Shown here piece by piece: positions 12,551 through 23,662 of a DNA stretch of 64,000 nucleotides (its first letter is position 1; the number at the start of each line of letters is the position of its first letter). A program made the position numbers and the translations under genes. A model generated the notes under the pieces. That model was not told where the DNA came from, ran no database searches, and saw only the letters and a program-made list of their open reading frames with translations. Origin of the DNA: Brassica napus (taxonomy: Eukaryota; Streptophyta; Magnoliopsida; Brassicales; Brassicaceae); NCBI RefSeq assembly GCF_020379485.1, contig NW_026014848.1, forward strand, positions 124,001 to 188,000, given 5' to 3'.

Positions 12551-12566
12551 CCATGCTCGGATACCA
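12551..12566 (-). other. Primer-binding site of the Tekay-like element
   Basis: On the minus strand TGGTATCCGAGCATGG follows the 5' LTR after a short spacer. It matches the initiator-Met tRNA type site with one or two changes, and the same sequence recurs in degraded form at 35457. Confidence 0.85.
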
Positions 12567-12570
12567 CCTC

Positions 12571-15198
12571 TGTAACACCCCCGAACCGTTCTAAGCATAG
12601 GTCGAACCACCGGCCAACAATCAAACAAGAACATGACCGACGGCCTGACCGTCTACCGAGGTTTGGGAGCGCTACAAGACGGGTTAACGGGCAATCCAGC
12701 CAAAGTTACAAAAAGTGCAATTCTTAACTAGGCCAGGCCGCCCACTAACACGTCCCGTCAGACAAAAGCCTAAGGCATCTCAACCCGTACTCCAATCTGA
12801 CGCTGTGTTAGCTCGGACAAGCTAATATCAGAACAACAAGGCATTTCCACAAAACATTCGCTTATTTATCTTATGTAATATCTGGTTTACAATACAAAAA
12901 ATATTATACAAGTGGTGGCATGCCAAGAAAGCGAAAGTACATACTTATAGTCTGAAAGCGTCTTACGCAAAAAGATGCAAATCTACACCAGCCAGCCTAG
13001 CCTCCCGCGCCTTCTACGAGCTCACTACTGGTCACCTGAAAACAACAACGAGTGAGGAGTGAGTAATCTAGCATTACTCAGCGAGTTACAATCCCCAACT
13101 AGCAAATACAACCCCTCGCTATCCCACCCCAAACAATCTAAAGCGAGAGGTTCACCTAACAACACAATTCAATAACAATAAGCAATATCTGAAATACGCA
13201 GCGGTAAACGATAGCAAGATAACTAGCATTAGCAAGATAACTAGCATTATGCTAATTACTAGCTCATCATCAATCTCAAACTCGATTTAAACCAGGGTTT
13301 AAACAACCCAAACACTATATAATATATATAACAAACTCGGGCCCTGGTGACGTTATGTTCCTCCTTCACTATCGGCAATATCCTATCTCTCTACCAAAAA
13401 GGCCAGAACAAGGAACTTTCAACCGACCGTGGCCCACTGTCCTTCGGGTCACCGCGCGACAGCCCACAGTCCTTCGGGTCACTGCCACATTACACCGTCG
13501 TGTAATAACTCAGCCATAGGCCATGACCCCGTCTATCTGAGTCTTCCCGATCCAGCGAATAAAGGGTTTCCTTGAACCCGCCGGGTACGGGGTCTGAAGG
13601 AACACTAACTCACCCCAATATGCCTAACATTGTGGGTTACACAAATGCTATCGGCCAATATACAACTAATACTAAACCCGGTAATATAACACAAGGTTCC
13701 TAGTAATAGTCACCACAAAATCAACACATCCACCTTAAACATGCCTAGCATTGTGGGTTACACCAATGCTATATGGCCAATATATGATTAATACTAAACC
13801 CGGTAAAATAACACAAGGTTCCTGGTATTAATCGCAAATTAACACAATCAATCATATTCCAGAATCTATCATAAGACTAATTCAAGAATACCTAACTATC
13901 CACAACTTAGCGATATCATCTAAGCATTCCGCATTCGCTTACTAACCAATCAACCTAACCATTAGCATGCTACTACGGTTCTCAAGCAATAACAAGCATG
14001 CCATAACCTCAATTATTAACTAGTCAAACCATTACTCAGTTATACCTGGCCTCCTGCCATGATCCAACTTCCAAGTAACGGGACCGTGCATGAAAACAAC
14101 TCAGCAATCAATTGATTATTACTCACAGTTTTTGGTTGACCGTGGCCTTGACCCCAAATCCGACTTCTGCGATCCGAACCCTTTCCCGTCCTTCTCAAGT
14201 AGACCCACGTCCAGCCTGGTATTGAACTGGTCTCCACTAGAACTGATCTCTCTTGACTTGAAAAAAACCTTCTCCAGGTGCTGACTCAAAATCGGCAGAG
14301 TAATTGTTCTCGAAAAATGCCTAAATCGCTCGAAAACTATCGAAACTCGATCTTTCTTTCATTTCTTTCTCTTTACGTTTTGAAGTAGGTTTGATGTGTT
14401 CTGGATGGTTGAAATGAGAGGGGGTCGTGGCCTATTTATAGGAATCAGCAACCAATCAGGAACTGGCCGTGTGGCAGCCCGTGTGTCGCTTCGCATGGCT
14501 CCGGACGCATGCGCGGCGGCACCTCGTGCTCCACTTGTCTTTCAGCATGGTCTGCTCAAATGAAAGGTGACACCACGCCCTATACCTGTCTGAATGCATG
14601 GCCTGGCTCCATGCAAGGAGACACCACGTCCTCCACATGTCTGGCCGCATGGCCCGGTCGCATGGATCGCAACACCTCGTGCTCCACATGTCTACTTGCA
14701 TGTACAGGTTGGATGTACTGCATCACCTCCTGCTTTCATTGACACACACACTTCCAGGAGCTTGCCACCACGTCCTGAACACACACATCAAGCCACCTCG
14801 AGCTTCGCGGTCAATTCGGCCTATTTCGGGCCTTCCGGTGAATTTTCGTCCCGCGATCAATCCCAAATATTTTTACACCAGTTCAGATGGCCTGAGTATT
14901 TTTAATAAACCCCACTTGGACTCTGATCTTGAGGAAAAATATTTCCTGAGCTTCCAGCTTCTTTGAAAAAATTTGTAATACCAAAATTTAGGGTTTTTCG
15001 CCCAATTTTCGGTCTTCATGTTGTGCTTCCAAAAGTGGCATGTTTCAAACGTCCTTTGAATCAATCTACCACATTGTCTAATCATTGTCTATTGGCATAC
15101 TTGACTCATGGTTCAGACAAGATAATCTGATCGTCCGCGACTCGACCACCCAAAAGATACTCGACCATTTTTTCTTCTTTTTTTTAAGGGTTTCTACA
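12571..15198 (-). repeat. Tekay-like element 5' LTR
   Basis: 2628 bp, the partner of 4750-7385, with the same TG...CA termini. It has the TATA box on the minus strand (plus positions 14433-14440) and the conserved block at about 13350-13560. It differs from its partner by scattered substitutions and a short local duplication (TAGCAAGATAACTAGCAT repeated near 13215-13250). Confidence 0.9.
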
Positions 15199-15545
15199 AT
15201 AAAACACCTGATAAGTCTAGGGAGGGGTCTACATCAGCGGATGCAAGGCGAGATGACAAGGGGAAGGGACCAGCAACAGCTACCAGGTCCAGGAATGTCA
15301 AATGCTTCAAGTGTCATGGGTTTGGGCATTATGCCAGCGATTGTACCAACAAGAAGGTGATGATAATTCTAGCCAATGGGGATGTGGTTTCTGAAGACGA
15401 AGAATCCGACCAGGAGTCTGGAGATGAGGGCGTGGAGTACCCTGTCCGAGGAGAGTTACTGGTCACTAGGAGACTCCTCAATGCTCAACCTAAAGTCAAA
15501 GAGGTTGTGCGTAAAGAAAGAAACTTTTTCACACCAGATGCTTAA
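15199..15545 (+). pseudogene. gag: CRM-like gag, C-terminal part with zinc knuckle
   Basis: Resumes the gag cut at 4749. A basic stretch precedes one zinc knuckle, CFKCHGFGHYASDC (CX2CX4HX4C), near 15294, which binds genomic RNA. An acidic segment (GDVVSEDEESDQESGDEG) follows. The reading frame stops at 15545 within the gag-protease junction, where homologous sequence continues in another frame. Confidence 0.8.
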
Positions 15546-16258
15546 TCCAAGACAAAGTTTGCAGCTTGATCATTGATTGAGGAAGCTGTACCAATGTAGC
15601 AAGTGAGGAACTGGTGGAGAAATTGGGTCTTGAAGTGTATAAGCATCCTAAGCCGTACCTCTTGCAATGGCTCAATGAAGAGGGAGGGCTAAAGATCAAC
15701 AAGCAAGTGAAGGTATTACTGTCCGTGGGGAGATAACAGGATGAGATCACTTGTGATGTGGCATCTCTTGAAGCTAGCCACATCCTACTTGGTCGCCCTT
15801 GGCAGTTTGACAAGAGGGCAGTACATGATGGCTTCACCAACAGACACACCTTCACTCACAAAGAGAAGCAGATCACGCTGGTACCATTGTCGCCTCAGGA
15901 AGTGCACCAGGATCAAATGCATCTTAAGAAGAGAAGGGATGAAGATAAGGCCACTGGTAAAGCCTTGATGCTGGATGAATCCAAACATGTAAGTAAGATG
16001 AACCTCTTTGCTACTACTAAAGATATCAAAACTGGTATGCTTGAACAACCAAACCTGATATTAGTAGTTTACAAGGAGTTGTTGATCTCTTCTACTAACA
16101 CTGACCCTGTGATTCCAGAAGAGATTGAGTGTCTTTTGCAGGAGTATAGGGATGTGTTTCCAGAGGATAACCCAGTTGGTTTACCACCCATTAGAGTATT
16201 AAACATCAAATTGACTTTGTACCAGGAGCTTCCATTCCAAACCGGCCAGCATACATGA
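15546..16258 (+). pseudogene. CRM-like aspartic protease and linker
   Basis: Protease sequence can be followed as VCSLIID, stop, GSCTNVASEELVEKLG. The TGA replaces the residue right after the catalytic Asp, so the active-site loop is cut. A second in-frame stop (TAA) lies at about 15734 before DEITCDVASLEASHILLGRP. The rest is the linker to RT, with [13 protein letters not shown] near 16170. A frame change at about 16240 precedes the RT frame. No active protease can be made. Confidence 0.78.
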
Positions 16259-17470
16259 CAAACCCTGTTGAGACAAAGGAGCTCCAGAAACAAGTCAATG
16301 AACTCTTGGAGAAAGGCCACATCAGGGAAAGCTTGAGTCCTTGTGTTGTACATGTGCTACTGGTTCCTAAGAAAGATGGGAGCTGGCGCATGTGTGTGGA
16401 CTGCAGATCCATCAACAACATCACAGTTAAGTACAGACATCCTATCCCATGCTTAGATGATATGCTAGATGAGTTACATGGTTCATGTGTCTTTTCTAAA
16501 ATTGATTTAAAGAGTGGTTACCACCATATTAGAATGAAAGAAGGAGATGAGTGGAAAACTGCTTTTAAAACTAAGCTAGGATTGTATGAATGGCTTTTCA
16601 TGCCTTTTGGCCTTACTAATGCACCTAGTACATTCATGAGGTTAATGAACCATGTCTTGAGAGCTCTGATAGGTCGATTTGTTGTGGTGTATTTTGATGA
16701 TATACTGATTTATAGCAAGACCATGAAAGAACATGTTGATCATTTGAGACAATTGCTAGATGTGCTTAGGCAAGAGAACATGTATGCTAACTATAAGATA
16801 TGCTCTTTTGGAACAGATAACCTTGTGTTTCTAGGCTTTGTTGTGATATCACAGGGCATACAGGTTGATGAGGAAAAGGTGAAGGCTATCAAGGAGTGGC
16901 CGATCCCTAAAAACCATTGGAGAAGTCAGAAGTTTTCATGGACTTGCTGGTTTCTATAGAAGGTTTGTGAAAGATTTCAGTACAATTGCTGCCCCACTGA
17001 CTGAAATCATCAAAAAGAGTGTAGGCTTCACTTGGGGGCAAGCTCAGGAAGAAGCATTCCAACTGCTGAAAGGGAAGTTAACAAGTGCTCCTTTACTTGT
17101 ACTCCCTGACTTTTCTAAAACTTTTGAAATAGAATGTGATGCATCTGGAGTTGGAATTGGAGCTGTGTTGATGCAGGAGAAGAGATCTATAGCTTACTTC
17201 AGTGAGAAGCTTGGAGGTGCCACTTTGAATTATCCAACCAATGACAAGGAGCTGTATGCCCTGGTGAGAGCCTTGAAGGTGTGGCAACATTACCTTTGGC
17301 CTAAAGAGTTTGTGATCCACACAGATCATGAATCTCTTAAACATCTTAAAGGTCAACAGAAGCTGAACAAGAGGCATGCTAGGTGGGTTGAGTTCATTGA
17401 GACATTTCCTTATGTCATCTACTACAAGCAAGGTAAGGAAAAAGTCGTGGCTGATGCACTATCCAGAAGG
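16255..17470 (+). pseudogene. CRM-like reverse transcriptase and RNase H
   Basis: RT motifs: [57 protein letters not shown] and the catalytic [14 protein letters not shown] frameshift between about 16905 and 16965 separates this from 16967 onward, which contains the RT thumb ([15 protein letters not shown]) and RNase [38 protein letters not shown] and ADALSRR near 17470. The catalytic RT aspartates and RNase H acidic residues are present, so the frameshift is the main lesion. Confidence 0.88.
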
Positions 17471-18753
17471 TATGTTCTTTTATCTTCAATGGAAACAAAG
17501 ATTTTGGGATTTGAATACCTTAAGTCTTCTTATGCTGATGATCCAGAGTTTCAGGAAGTGTTTAGACAGACTAAAAAACATGCTAGTGGTAAATTTTATC
17601 AAGTGAAAGGTTTTCTTTTCTATGATAACCGCATGTGTGTCCCTTGTGGTTCTTTGAGAGAACTTTATGTCAGGGAAGCTCATGGAGGAGGGTTGATGGG
17701 TCACTTTGGAGTCGCCAAGACACTGTCTACCTTGCAGGAACACTTCTATTGGCCGAGCATGAAGAAAGAGGTGGAGAAGGTATGCTCCAGGTGTGTTGTG
17801 TGCAAGCAGGCCAAGTCCAAAGTCCAACCAACATGTTTGTACACGCCACTCCCCATCCCTACTGAGCCTTGGGTTGATATCTCTATGGACTTTGTTTTAG
17901 GATTGCCTAGGACCAAGAAAGGTAGAGATAGTATCTTTGTGGTAGTTGACAGGTTTTCTAAGATGGCACATTTCATACCTTGCCATAAGACTGATGATGC
18001 ATCTCTAGTAGCTGATCTTTTCTTTAGAGAGGTTGTTAGATTGCATGGCATGCCTAGGACTATAGTGTCTGATAGAGACTCTAAGTTCCTTAGTTATTTC
18101 TGGAAAACTCTGTGGGGAAAACTAGGAACTAGGCTGTTGTTTTCAACTACTTTTCACCCACAAACTGATGGACAAACTGAAACAGTCAATAGGACTCTGT
18201 CCACTTTGCTGCGTGCTATCATTAAAAAGAACATCAGGACTTGGGAAGATTGTTTGCCTCATGTATAATTTGCATACAATAGGTCAATGCATTTAGCTAC
18301 TAAGCTGACTCCTTTTCAGGTTGTGTATGGGTTCAATCCATTATCTCCTTTAGACTTGTTTGCTTTACCTTTGAAAGAACAAGCTAACCTTGATGGCAAG
18401 AAAAAGGCCGAGTTTGTTAAGTCTATGCATGAGCAGGTCAGGAAGAACATAGAGGCGTGCACCAAGATGTATGCAAGATAGAAGAACAAAGGCTGTAAGG
18501 AGTTGGTGCTGGAACCAGATGATCTCGTGTGGATACACTTGAGGAAGGATAGGTTTCCTACTGAAAGGAAATCAAAGCTGATGCCAAGGACAGATGGCCC
18601 TTTCAAAGTGTTGAAAAGAATCAACAACAATGCTTATCAGATTGATCTTGAAGGTAAGTATACTATAAGTTCTACTTTCAATGTGTCTGACTTGATCCCT
18701 TTTGTTGCAGATGAACTGGATTTGAGGTCAAATCCTTTTAAAGGAGGAGGGGA
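17471..18753 (+). pseudogene. CRM-like integrase
   Basis: Zinc-binding region [15 protein letters not shown]...[11 protein letters not shown], first catalytic Asp in [13 protein letters not shown], second in IVSDRDSKF, and Glu in [12 protein letters not shown], so the DDE set is complete. Two nonsense codons interrupt it: TAA at about 18266 after CLPHV (where Glu is usual before FAYNR) and TAG at about 18479. The C-terminal part ([32 protein letters not shown]) leads into NVSDLIPF and continues in frame across the polypurine tract into the LTR. Confidence 0.87.
18738..18753 (+). other. Polypurine tract of the CRM-like element
   Basis: A TTTAAAGGAGGAGGGGA segment lies directly before the 3' LTR. 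It is also translated, as part of the pol C-terminus (PFKGGGDG). Confidence 0.85.
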
Positions 18754-19093
18754 TGGTGCAGCCATGAGTAGAGACATTGGAGAGCTGAGTGAGTCTAACG
18801 AGGGAGAGCCAGACTTGAGCAGAGAAGAACCAGACTTGAGAAGAGAAGAGCCAGACTTGAGCAGAGAAGAGCCAGACTTGAGAAGAGGAGAGCCAGACTT
18901 GAGCAGAGAAGAACCAGACTTGAGCAGAGAAGAACCAGATGAGCTAGCCAGCTTGTGGAGTGGACCAGTAACCAGATCAAGACTGAGAGCACAAGAGAAG
19001 AGCCTTCAACACTTAGCCAAATCCGTGGAGCTTAAATCAGAAGAGGAGAATCAAGATAAACCAGCCTGTTGGTTTAATTTTATTTCAGTATAA
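18754..19093 (+). CDS. Pol C-terminal tail encoded inside the CRM-like 3' LTR
   Basis: The frame open from 18503 passes through the polypurine tract and 340 bp into the LTR. The tail starts [17 protein letters not shown]. It then carries about six octapeptides of the form EPDL-S/R-RE-E/G and ends with a [18 protein letters not shown] segment and a Lys/Glu-rich end. A pol frame running into the LTR is described for CRM elements, where the tail bears a CR motif proposed to target centromeric chromatin. GPVTRSR resembles the conserved GPxTRS segment of related plant polyproteins. The highly charged octads are unusual. In this element the tail lies downstream of stops at 18266 and 18479, so it is open but not translated as part of full Pol. 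The function is inferred. Confidence 0.65.
18795..18945 (+). repeat. 24-bp tandem repeat encoding charged octapeptides
   Basis: A GAGCCAGACTTGAGCAGAGA-type unit of 24 bp repeats about six times in frame, alternating LS and LR versions (DLSREEP / DLRREEP). The same array occurs at about 2666-2805 in the 5' LTR with the same copy number. Confidence 0.85.
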
Positions 19094-19552
19094 TTTGATT
19101 TCATTTTAAATTAAACCAATTTCGGGTAGGTTTAGGATTTAATAAAAAAACCAATTCGATTGGGTTTAGATTAGGAATTAGATTAAACCATCTTGGTTTA
19201 TAATTATGGTTGTTGGGGGTTTTCTATTTATCTTTCTACGCAGACTTTGTGAGAGTCATTCAACTTTTCAATTAGAAACTTACAGCAAAGAGTTGTCTCG
19301 TTTCCTGCTTTCTCTGTTCAGCTAAAGGAACATTGATCTCACCTTAGGGAAGGAATTCCTTAGTGAAAACCATCTTAGACAATACAGGGTAATCTTGTGT
19401 CTTTGAGTAGCAAACCATCTCTATCGCTATTCCATAGCTTCAGGGAGACGTCCATAGTCCAGCAGAGTGCTACTAGCCTCCACGGACAACCCTCTTCCAT
19501 TCCCCTTCGAGCGATCCAGGAGCAGAAGCCATACCCAGGCTGCACCAATACC

Positions 19553-19839
19553 CCCAAGGTAAAGCCTACACTTTTATTTATGCTAAGAAATGAAGTTGGT
19601 AGAGGAGAATGTCAGACAAGATTTGCTAAGTTGTTGGCTAGATGAATTTGGTTGCTAAGCTAGGATATTGTATAATGTGCTTTTGTGATTGGGACTTTTT
19701 AGATGTGGATTGCAATATCGAAGAGATGATGATTCTAAGTTTTAAATCATGTGAGTCCCTGCCTGTTTTCAAACCTCTTTCAGAGAGACTTCCTGTTTGT
19801 TTTGCTTGAGGACAAGCAGAAGGGTAAGTCTGGGAGAGT
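19553..19839 (+). mobile_element. Athila-type internal 3' end and polypurine tract
   Basis: Continuation of the element interrupted at 2618. The segment from about 19660 to 19839 is repeated at about 22842-23017, including AACCTCTTTCAGAGAGACT and the purine-rich AAGTCTGGGAGAG just before the LTR. Non-coding. Confidence 0.75.
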
Positions 19840-20484
19840 TGATAGACCATGGATTTGACCCACTTTCATCCATGGTTTATAAGTGTTTTAACTATTAATT
19901 ATTATATTATAGAGTCTATTTAGAATATTTATAGGATCATGAGTGATTTGGAGATAAGTGATGATTTAGGAGCATTTTGGAGATATTTGGAGCAAGCACC
20001 CGAGATGACCATCGAGCTCGACCATCGGTCGATAATGAAGAGGAATAATCGATCGATGTTCATGTCTTGACATCGATTGACAGCGAAGCGCGCAGAAATC
20101 TCGTTTGGTCACAGCCGACTTGAAGCCCAAGTCTTCACCAATTTACAAGCTGATAGACTTGTTGAAGAAGTAGTTGAGCTTTACATTATCATGCATGCAA
20201 CTCATTAGGCATCTATAGGATTATAATCCCAAGTTTCCTGAATAAAAGCCCTAAGTCTAGCTATTTCTTTTTAAACACCAAAACCTCAACCAACCAAATA
20301 AGAAAACACTTGCTTGATAAAAACTGCAATTTACATTGAAAACCATTAAAACATTCTGCTTAACAAATCATATTAGATTTCTTAGGTTCCCTAGCTCCCT
20401 GTGAATTCGATCCCTAAGTACTACAACTCGACCTCTTATTTGAGAGAGTATAAATCACTCCTTAGGGTAATTTTAGTGGTATCA
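19840..20484 (+). repeat. Athila-type LTR, copy A (internally deleted)
   Basis: Starts TGATAGACCATGG after a polypurine tract and ends TTTTAGTGGTATCA. The first ~315 bp match 23018-23335; after CCAATTTACAAG the two diverge. Copy A then jumps to typical LTR 3'-end sequence (CTGTGAATTCGATCCC, then GAGAGTATAAATCACTCC). It therefore lacks the middle, while copy B lacks the end. Sequence after 20484 does not contain the usual TGGCGCCG-type primer site, so that was deleted. Confidence 0.72.
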
Positions 20485-20560
20485 AATTTCATTTGAATAG
20501 TAAATAGATATTTATGGCGACATTAACGAGAGTACCAGGTCGATCGATGACAACGATAGT

Positions 20561-21954
20561 ATGTCAATCGACACTTCAGATGATCTAAGCAAAAAGACGA
20601 ATCCCAGAACCCTCACGTTCGATATAAAAGTTAATGTTGCTTACAACGCGCTGTACCCAGACCGTGATTCCCCCATAGATGAAATTCTGCATCGGGAAGT
20701 GCACGCGGTCGGGCAAGGTTCAAAGAGCAGACCTTGGTATGCTAATATAGTTAACTATTTAGCTGCTGACATAGAGACCAAAGTTTTTAAGAGAAGTTAG
20801 GAGATATCACTGTGACGAACCATATCTCTACAAAAACTGCTCTGATGGCATGTATAGACGCTGTGTTGCCGAAACCGAGATACACGACATTTTATTCTAT
20901 TTCCATGGATCCGATTATGCTTGGCATTTTACGACCTTTAAAACGGTATCAAAAATCCTTCAAGCAGGATTCTGGTGGCCAACCATGTTTCGCGATGCTC
21001 ATGCATTCATAGCACAATGCGACAGATGTCAACGGAGAGGAAAAATCAGTAAAAGACATGAAATGGAACATAAATCTATTCTAGAAGTAGAAGTATTTGA
21101 CTGTTGGAGAATAGATTTCATGGGTCCTTTCCCTTCCTCCTACGGGAATAAATACATCTTAGTCGCTGTTGATTATGTGTCAAACTGGGTCGAAGCAGTA
21201 GCTTCCCCATTGAACGATGCGTCCGTCGTTATTAAGCTTTTTAAAAGCATCATCTTCCCGAGATTTGGAATTCCCCGAGTAGTCATAAGTGACGGTGGAT
21301 CCCATTTCATTAACAAAATTTTTGAAGGACTACTCCGGAAGAACGGAGTGCACCATAGAGTTGCTACACCATACCACCCGCAGACGAGCGGGCAGGTAGA
21401 AATCTCAAATCGACAGATCAAAGAAATCTTAGAAAAGACTGTAGGAACATCTCGAAAGGATTGGTCTAGAAAATTGGACAACGCACTCTGGGCATACCGG
21501 ACTGCGTTCAAAACTCTTTTAGGAACCACCCCTTTTCACCTACTGTATGGGAAATTATGTCACTTACCGGTCGAGCTGGAACACAAGGCAGCCTGGGCTA
21601 TTAAATAATTAAACTTCGATATCAAACCAGCTGCCGAAAGGAGGCTCATGCAGCTCAACGAGCTGGATAAGATTAGACATTTAGCTTATGAGAGTTCGAA
21701 GATATACAAGGAAAAGACGAAAGCATATCACGATTAAAAAAGTCATTTCCCGGCACTTTGAACCAAACGATCAAGTGCTGCTATATAACTCTCGGCTAAC
21801 ACTGTTCCTTAGAAAACTCCGATCTTGTTGGTCAGGTCCTTTCACTGTATTGAACATAAATCCTTATGGAGCCATTACACTTATAAATAATAAAGGAGAC
21901 GGTCGGGAGCCTACTTGCCCCGATTTTCATACATTGCGGAGTTCCATTAGATGA
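20561..21954 (+). pseudogene. Athila-type integrase, degenerate
   Basis: An N-terminal fragment (20561-20800) leads by a frame change into 20850-21608, which has the whole core. The zinc-binding region is [10 protein letters not shown]...[10 protein letters not shown]. Catalytic residues are Asp in [11 protein letters not shown], Asp in [10 protein letters not shown] and Glu in [12 protein letters not shown]. The SNWVEA motif is typical of Athila/Tat. A TAA at about 21606 and another stop near 21735 interrupt the C-terminal region, which ends with RHFEPNDQVLLYNSRLTLF and WSGPFTVLNINPYGA. No RT or RNase H precedes it, so most of pol was deleted between LTR A and this fragment. Confidence 0.8.
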
Positions 21955-22160
21955 TGCTGAGATGGATGACCGGATCGTCTACATGGATGCAGCGCATCTC
22001 ACGAGCACTCAGTGGCTCAAGGAAGACCGTGACTAGTGCTTCAGGGACGAGAACGGCCCGCACTTGGTGAGGCTGCCACTTCGTACTCACGGATTTCGAC
22101 CATGGCCTTTCTAGCATTCAGTTCCGACCTGACCCATGCCTCCTCCGCGCCCCAGCTACC

Positions 22161-22436
22161 ATGCCGCTACGCTACACGGTCCAGCGACCTGGAGGACCTC
22201 AGCCGCATCAGCCCGAGGCCGCACTCCCGCCATTCCCACCTATGCCAGACATGTCTACACTCCCTGAGGAAGATTTCCAGCGCGTCGTAGTCGATGCTCT
22301 CACTGCCATCTGGGCCAGAGTATCGATATGTCGCTGTTCGAGCAGGAGGAGTGTGCAAGCCAGCTCATTGTTGGCAGCAGGATCATCACGCCAGCGACGA
22401 GGCACCTCCAGCGACGACACCACTGATGAGGACTAG
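22161..22436 (+). CDS. Proline-rich small ORF after Athila integrase, function unknown
   Basis: 92 codons, starting MPLRYTVQRPGGPQPHQPEA, with a PPFPPMPDMSTLPEEDF segment, an FQRVVVDALTAIWARV helix-like stretch and an Arg/Ser-rich end followed by acidic residues. It occupies the place between integrase and the 3' untranslated region where Athila elements often carry an extra ORF. No membrane segment or signal peptide is visible, so I do not call it envelope-like. The start could lie further upstream, because 22030-22160 is open in overlapping frames. Confidence 0.35.
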   Translation: MPLRYTVQRPGGPQPHQPEAALPPFPPMPDMSTLPEEDFQRVVVDALTAIWARVSICRCSSRRSVQASSLLAAGSSRQRRGTSSDDTTDED

Positions 22437-23017
22437 TCCTCATATTTCTATCCCTATCGACTTATCTTTTCTTTTACATTCGTAATATTAGGATTTACTT
22501 TCGAAATTATTATTCTATGTTATGACTGGAGTTTATCTATTTTGCTGACCTTGCATGTGTTTGGATTGTCTAACAGAGCTAACCTCGCTGACTGATACTT
22601 ATGGGTTAGATACACTGACACGATGCAGCTAGCACATAATTTTTCTGTCTTCGTGCTATCGATCGGCGACGATATCCTTACGTCGATCGACTGTGATGCG
22701 CTTATGTCGATCGATCGAGTGTCGTATATATCAATCTACACTCGAAATGGATGGGTACGAACATTTTTTTCTCATGTTTAACATTTTAAACTTAGTAGTT
22801 ATTATTTATTTAACCAACCAATCATAGACTGAATATCACTGGGATATGGTATAATGTGCTTTTGTGATTAGGACTTTTTATATGTGGATTGCAATATTGT
22901 AGAGGTGATGATTCTAAGTTTTAAATCATGTGAATCCCTGCTGTTTCAAACCTCTTTCAGAGAGACTGCCATTTTGTTTTACTTGAGGATAAGCAAAAGG
23001 GTAAGTCTGGGGGGAGT
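22437..23017 (+). mobile_element. Athila-type 3' untranslated region and polypurine tract
   Basis: No coding region seen. It contains a cluster of CGATCGAC-like motifs (about 22660-22715) and the segment shared with 19660-19839. It ends in the purine-rich AAGTCTGGGGGGAG before LTR copy B. Confidence 0.65.
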
Positions 23018-23662
23018 TGATAGACCATGCATTTGACCAAATTTTATCTATGGTTTAAAAGTGTTTTAACTACTAATTATTATATTATAGAGTATATTTA
23101 GAATATTTATAGGATCAGGAGTGCTTTGGAGATAAGTGATGATTTTGGAGCATTTTGGAGATATTTGGAGCAAGCACCCGAGATGACCATCGAGCTCGAC
23201 CATCGGTCGATAATGAAGAGGAAAACGATCGATGTTCATATCTTGACATCAATCGACAGCAAAGCGCGATGAAAGCCCGTTTGGTCACAGCCGACTTGAA
23301 GCCTAAGTCTTCACCAATTTACAAGATTACCCCGGACGAGTTTTAACCTAATTATATAAGCTTCGCCACCATGTTAGAGGCAAAGTGTGCTTTCTTGTTT
23401 TATTATTTTTCACAACAAGATTTTCTAGGATTTTGATAGATTGGAGAGAAGATCCAAAGTTATAATTTGTGATTGGAACTTCATTAATATCTTTTTACTA
23501 TTCTAATGAAGTTTTCTTACCTAATTGATATTATGAACTGCTTAGCCATGTCTGAGTACTTCCATTGTTTGATTTTAGGGTTGAAATAGGTTAGGAGGGA
23601 TTAGCCCCAACTATAAATTGCTGAGTTGTGGTAATTGACATTAGGATTGTTCATTAATGCAT
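23018..23662 (+). repeat. Athila-type LTR, copy B (3' truncated)
   Basis: Starts TGATAGACCATGC and matches copy A for about 315 bp. It then continues with typical LTR middle sequence (AATGAAGTTTTCTTACC near 23500) until about 23662, where sequence changes abruptly to an antisense Tat RNase H fragment. Confidence 0.7.

Larger units (their letters stand above)
4750..15198 (-). mobile_element. Tekay-like Ty3/gypsy chromovirus nested in CRM gag
   Basis: A complete-length minus-strand element of about 10.4 kb. LTRs of about 2.63 kb (3' LTR 4750-7385, 5' LTR 12571-15198) read TGTAGAAACCC...GGTGTTACA in element orientation. Interior order from high to low coordinates is primer-binding site, gag, protease, RT-RNase H, integrase with a C-terminal chromodomain-like segment, and polypurine tract. 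Long LTRs, a Met-type primer site and the C-terminal chromodomain fit the Tekay/Del lineage. It sits inside CRM gag, but the flanks (GGATC left, ATAAA right) do not match, so no target duplication survives. Gag, protease, RT and integrase all carry lesions. Confidence 0.85.
2619..19547 (+). mobile_element. CRM-like Ty3/gypsy chromovirus, interrupted by a Tekay-like element
   Basis: The element is bounded by two 794-bp LTRs (2619-3412 and 18754-19547) that start TGGTGCAGCC and end GGCTGCACCA, and by the target duplication ATACC. Without the nested insertion (4750-15198) it is about 6.5 kb. Order on the plus strand is LTR, primer-binding site, gag, protease, reverse transcriptase, RNase H, integrase, polypurine tract, LTR. 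The RT motif [13 protein letters not shown] and a pol reading frame that runs into the 3' LTR with no separate chromodomain fit the CRM (centromeric retrotransposon) lineage. The LTRs show roughly 25-30 differences by eye. Several stops and frameshifts in pol show it cannot act alone. Confidence 0.8.
18754..19547 (+). repeat. CRM-like element 3' LTR
   Basis: 794 bp, the partner of 2619-3412, and followed by the target duplication ATACC at 19548-19552. Both copies keep the octapeptide repeats and the tail ORF intact despite scattered substitutions. Confidence 0.92.

Noticed and set aside
22161..22436. Envelope-like protein in the Athila-type element
   Set aside because: The ORF is proline-rich and short, with no signal peptide or membrane segment, so an envelope function cannot be supported.
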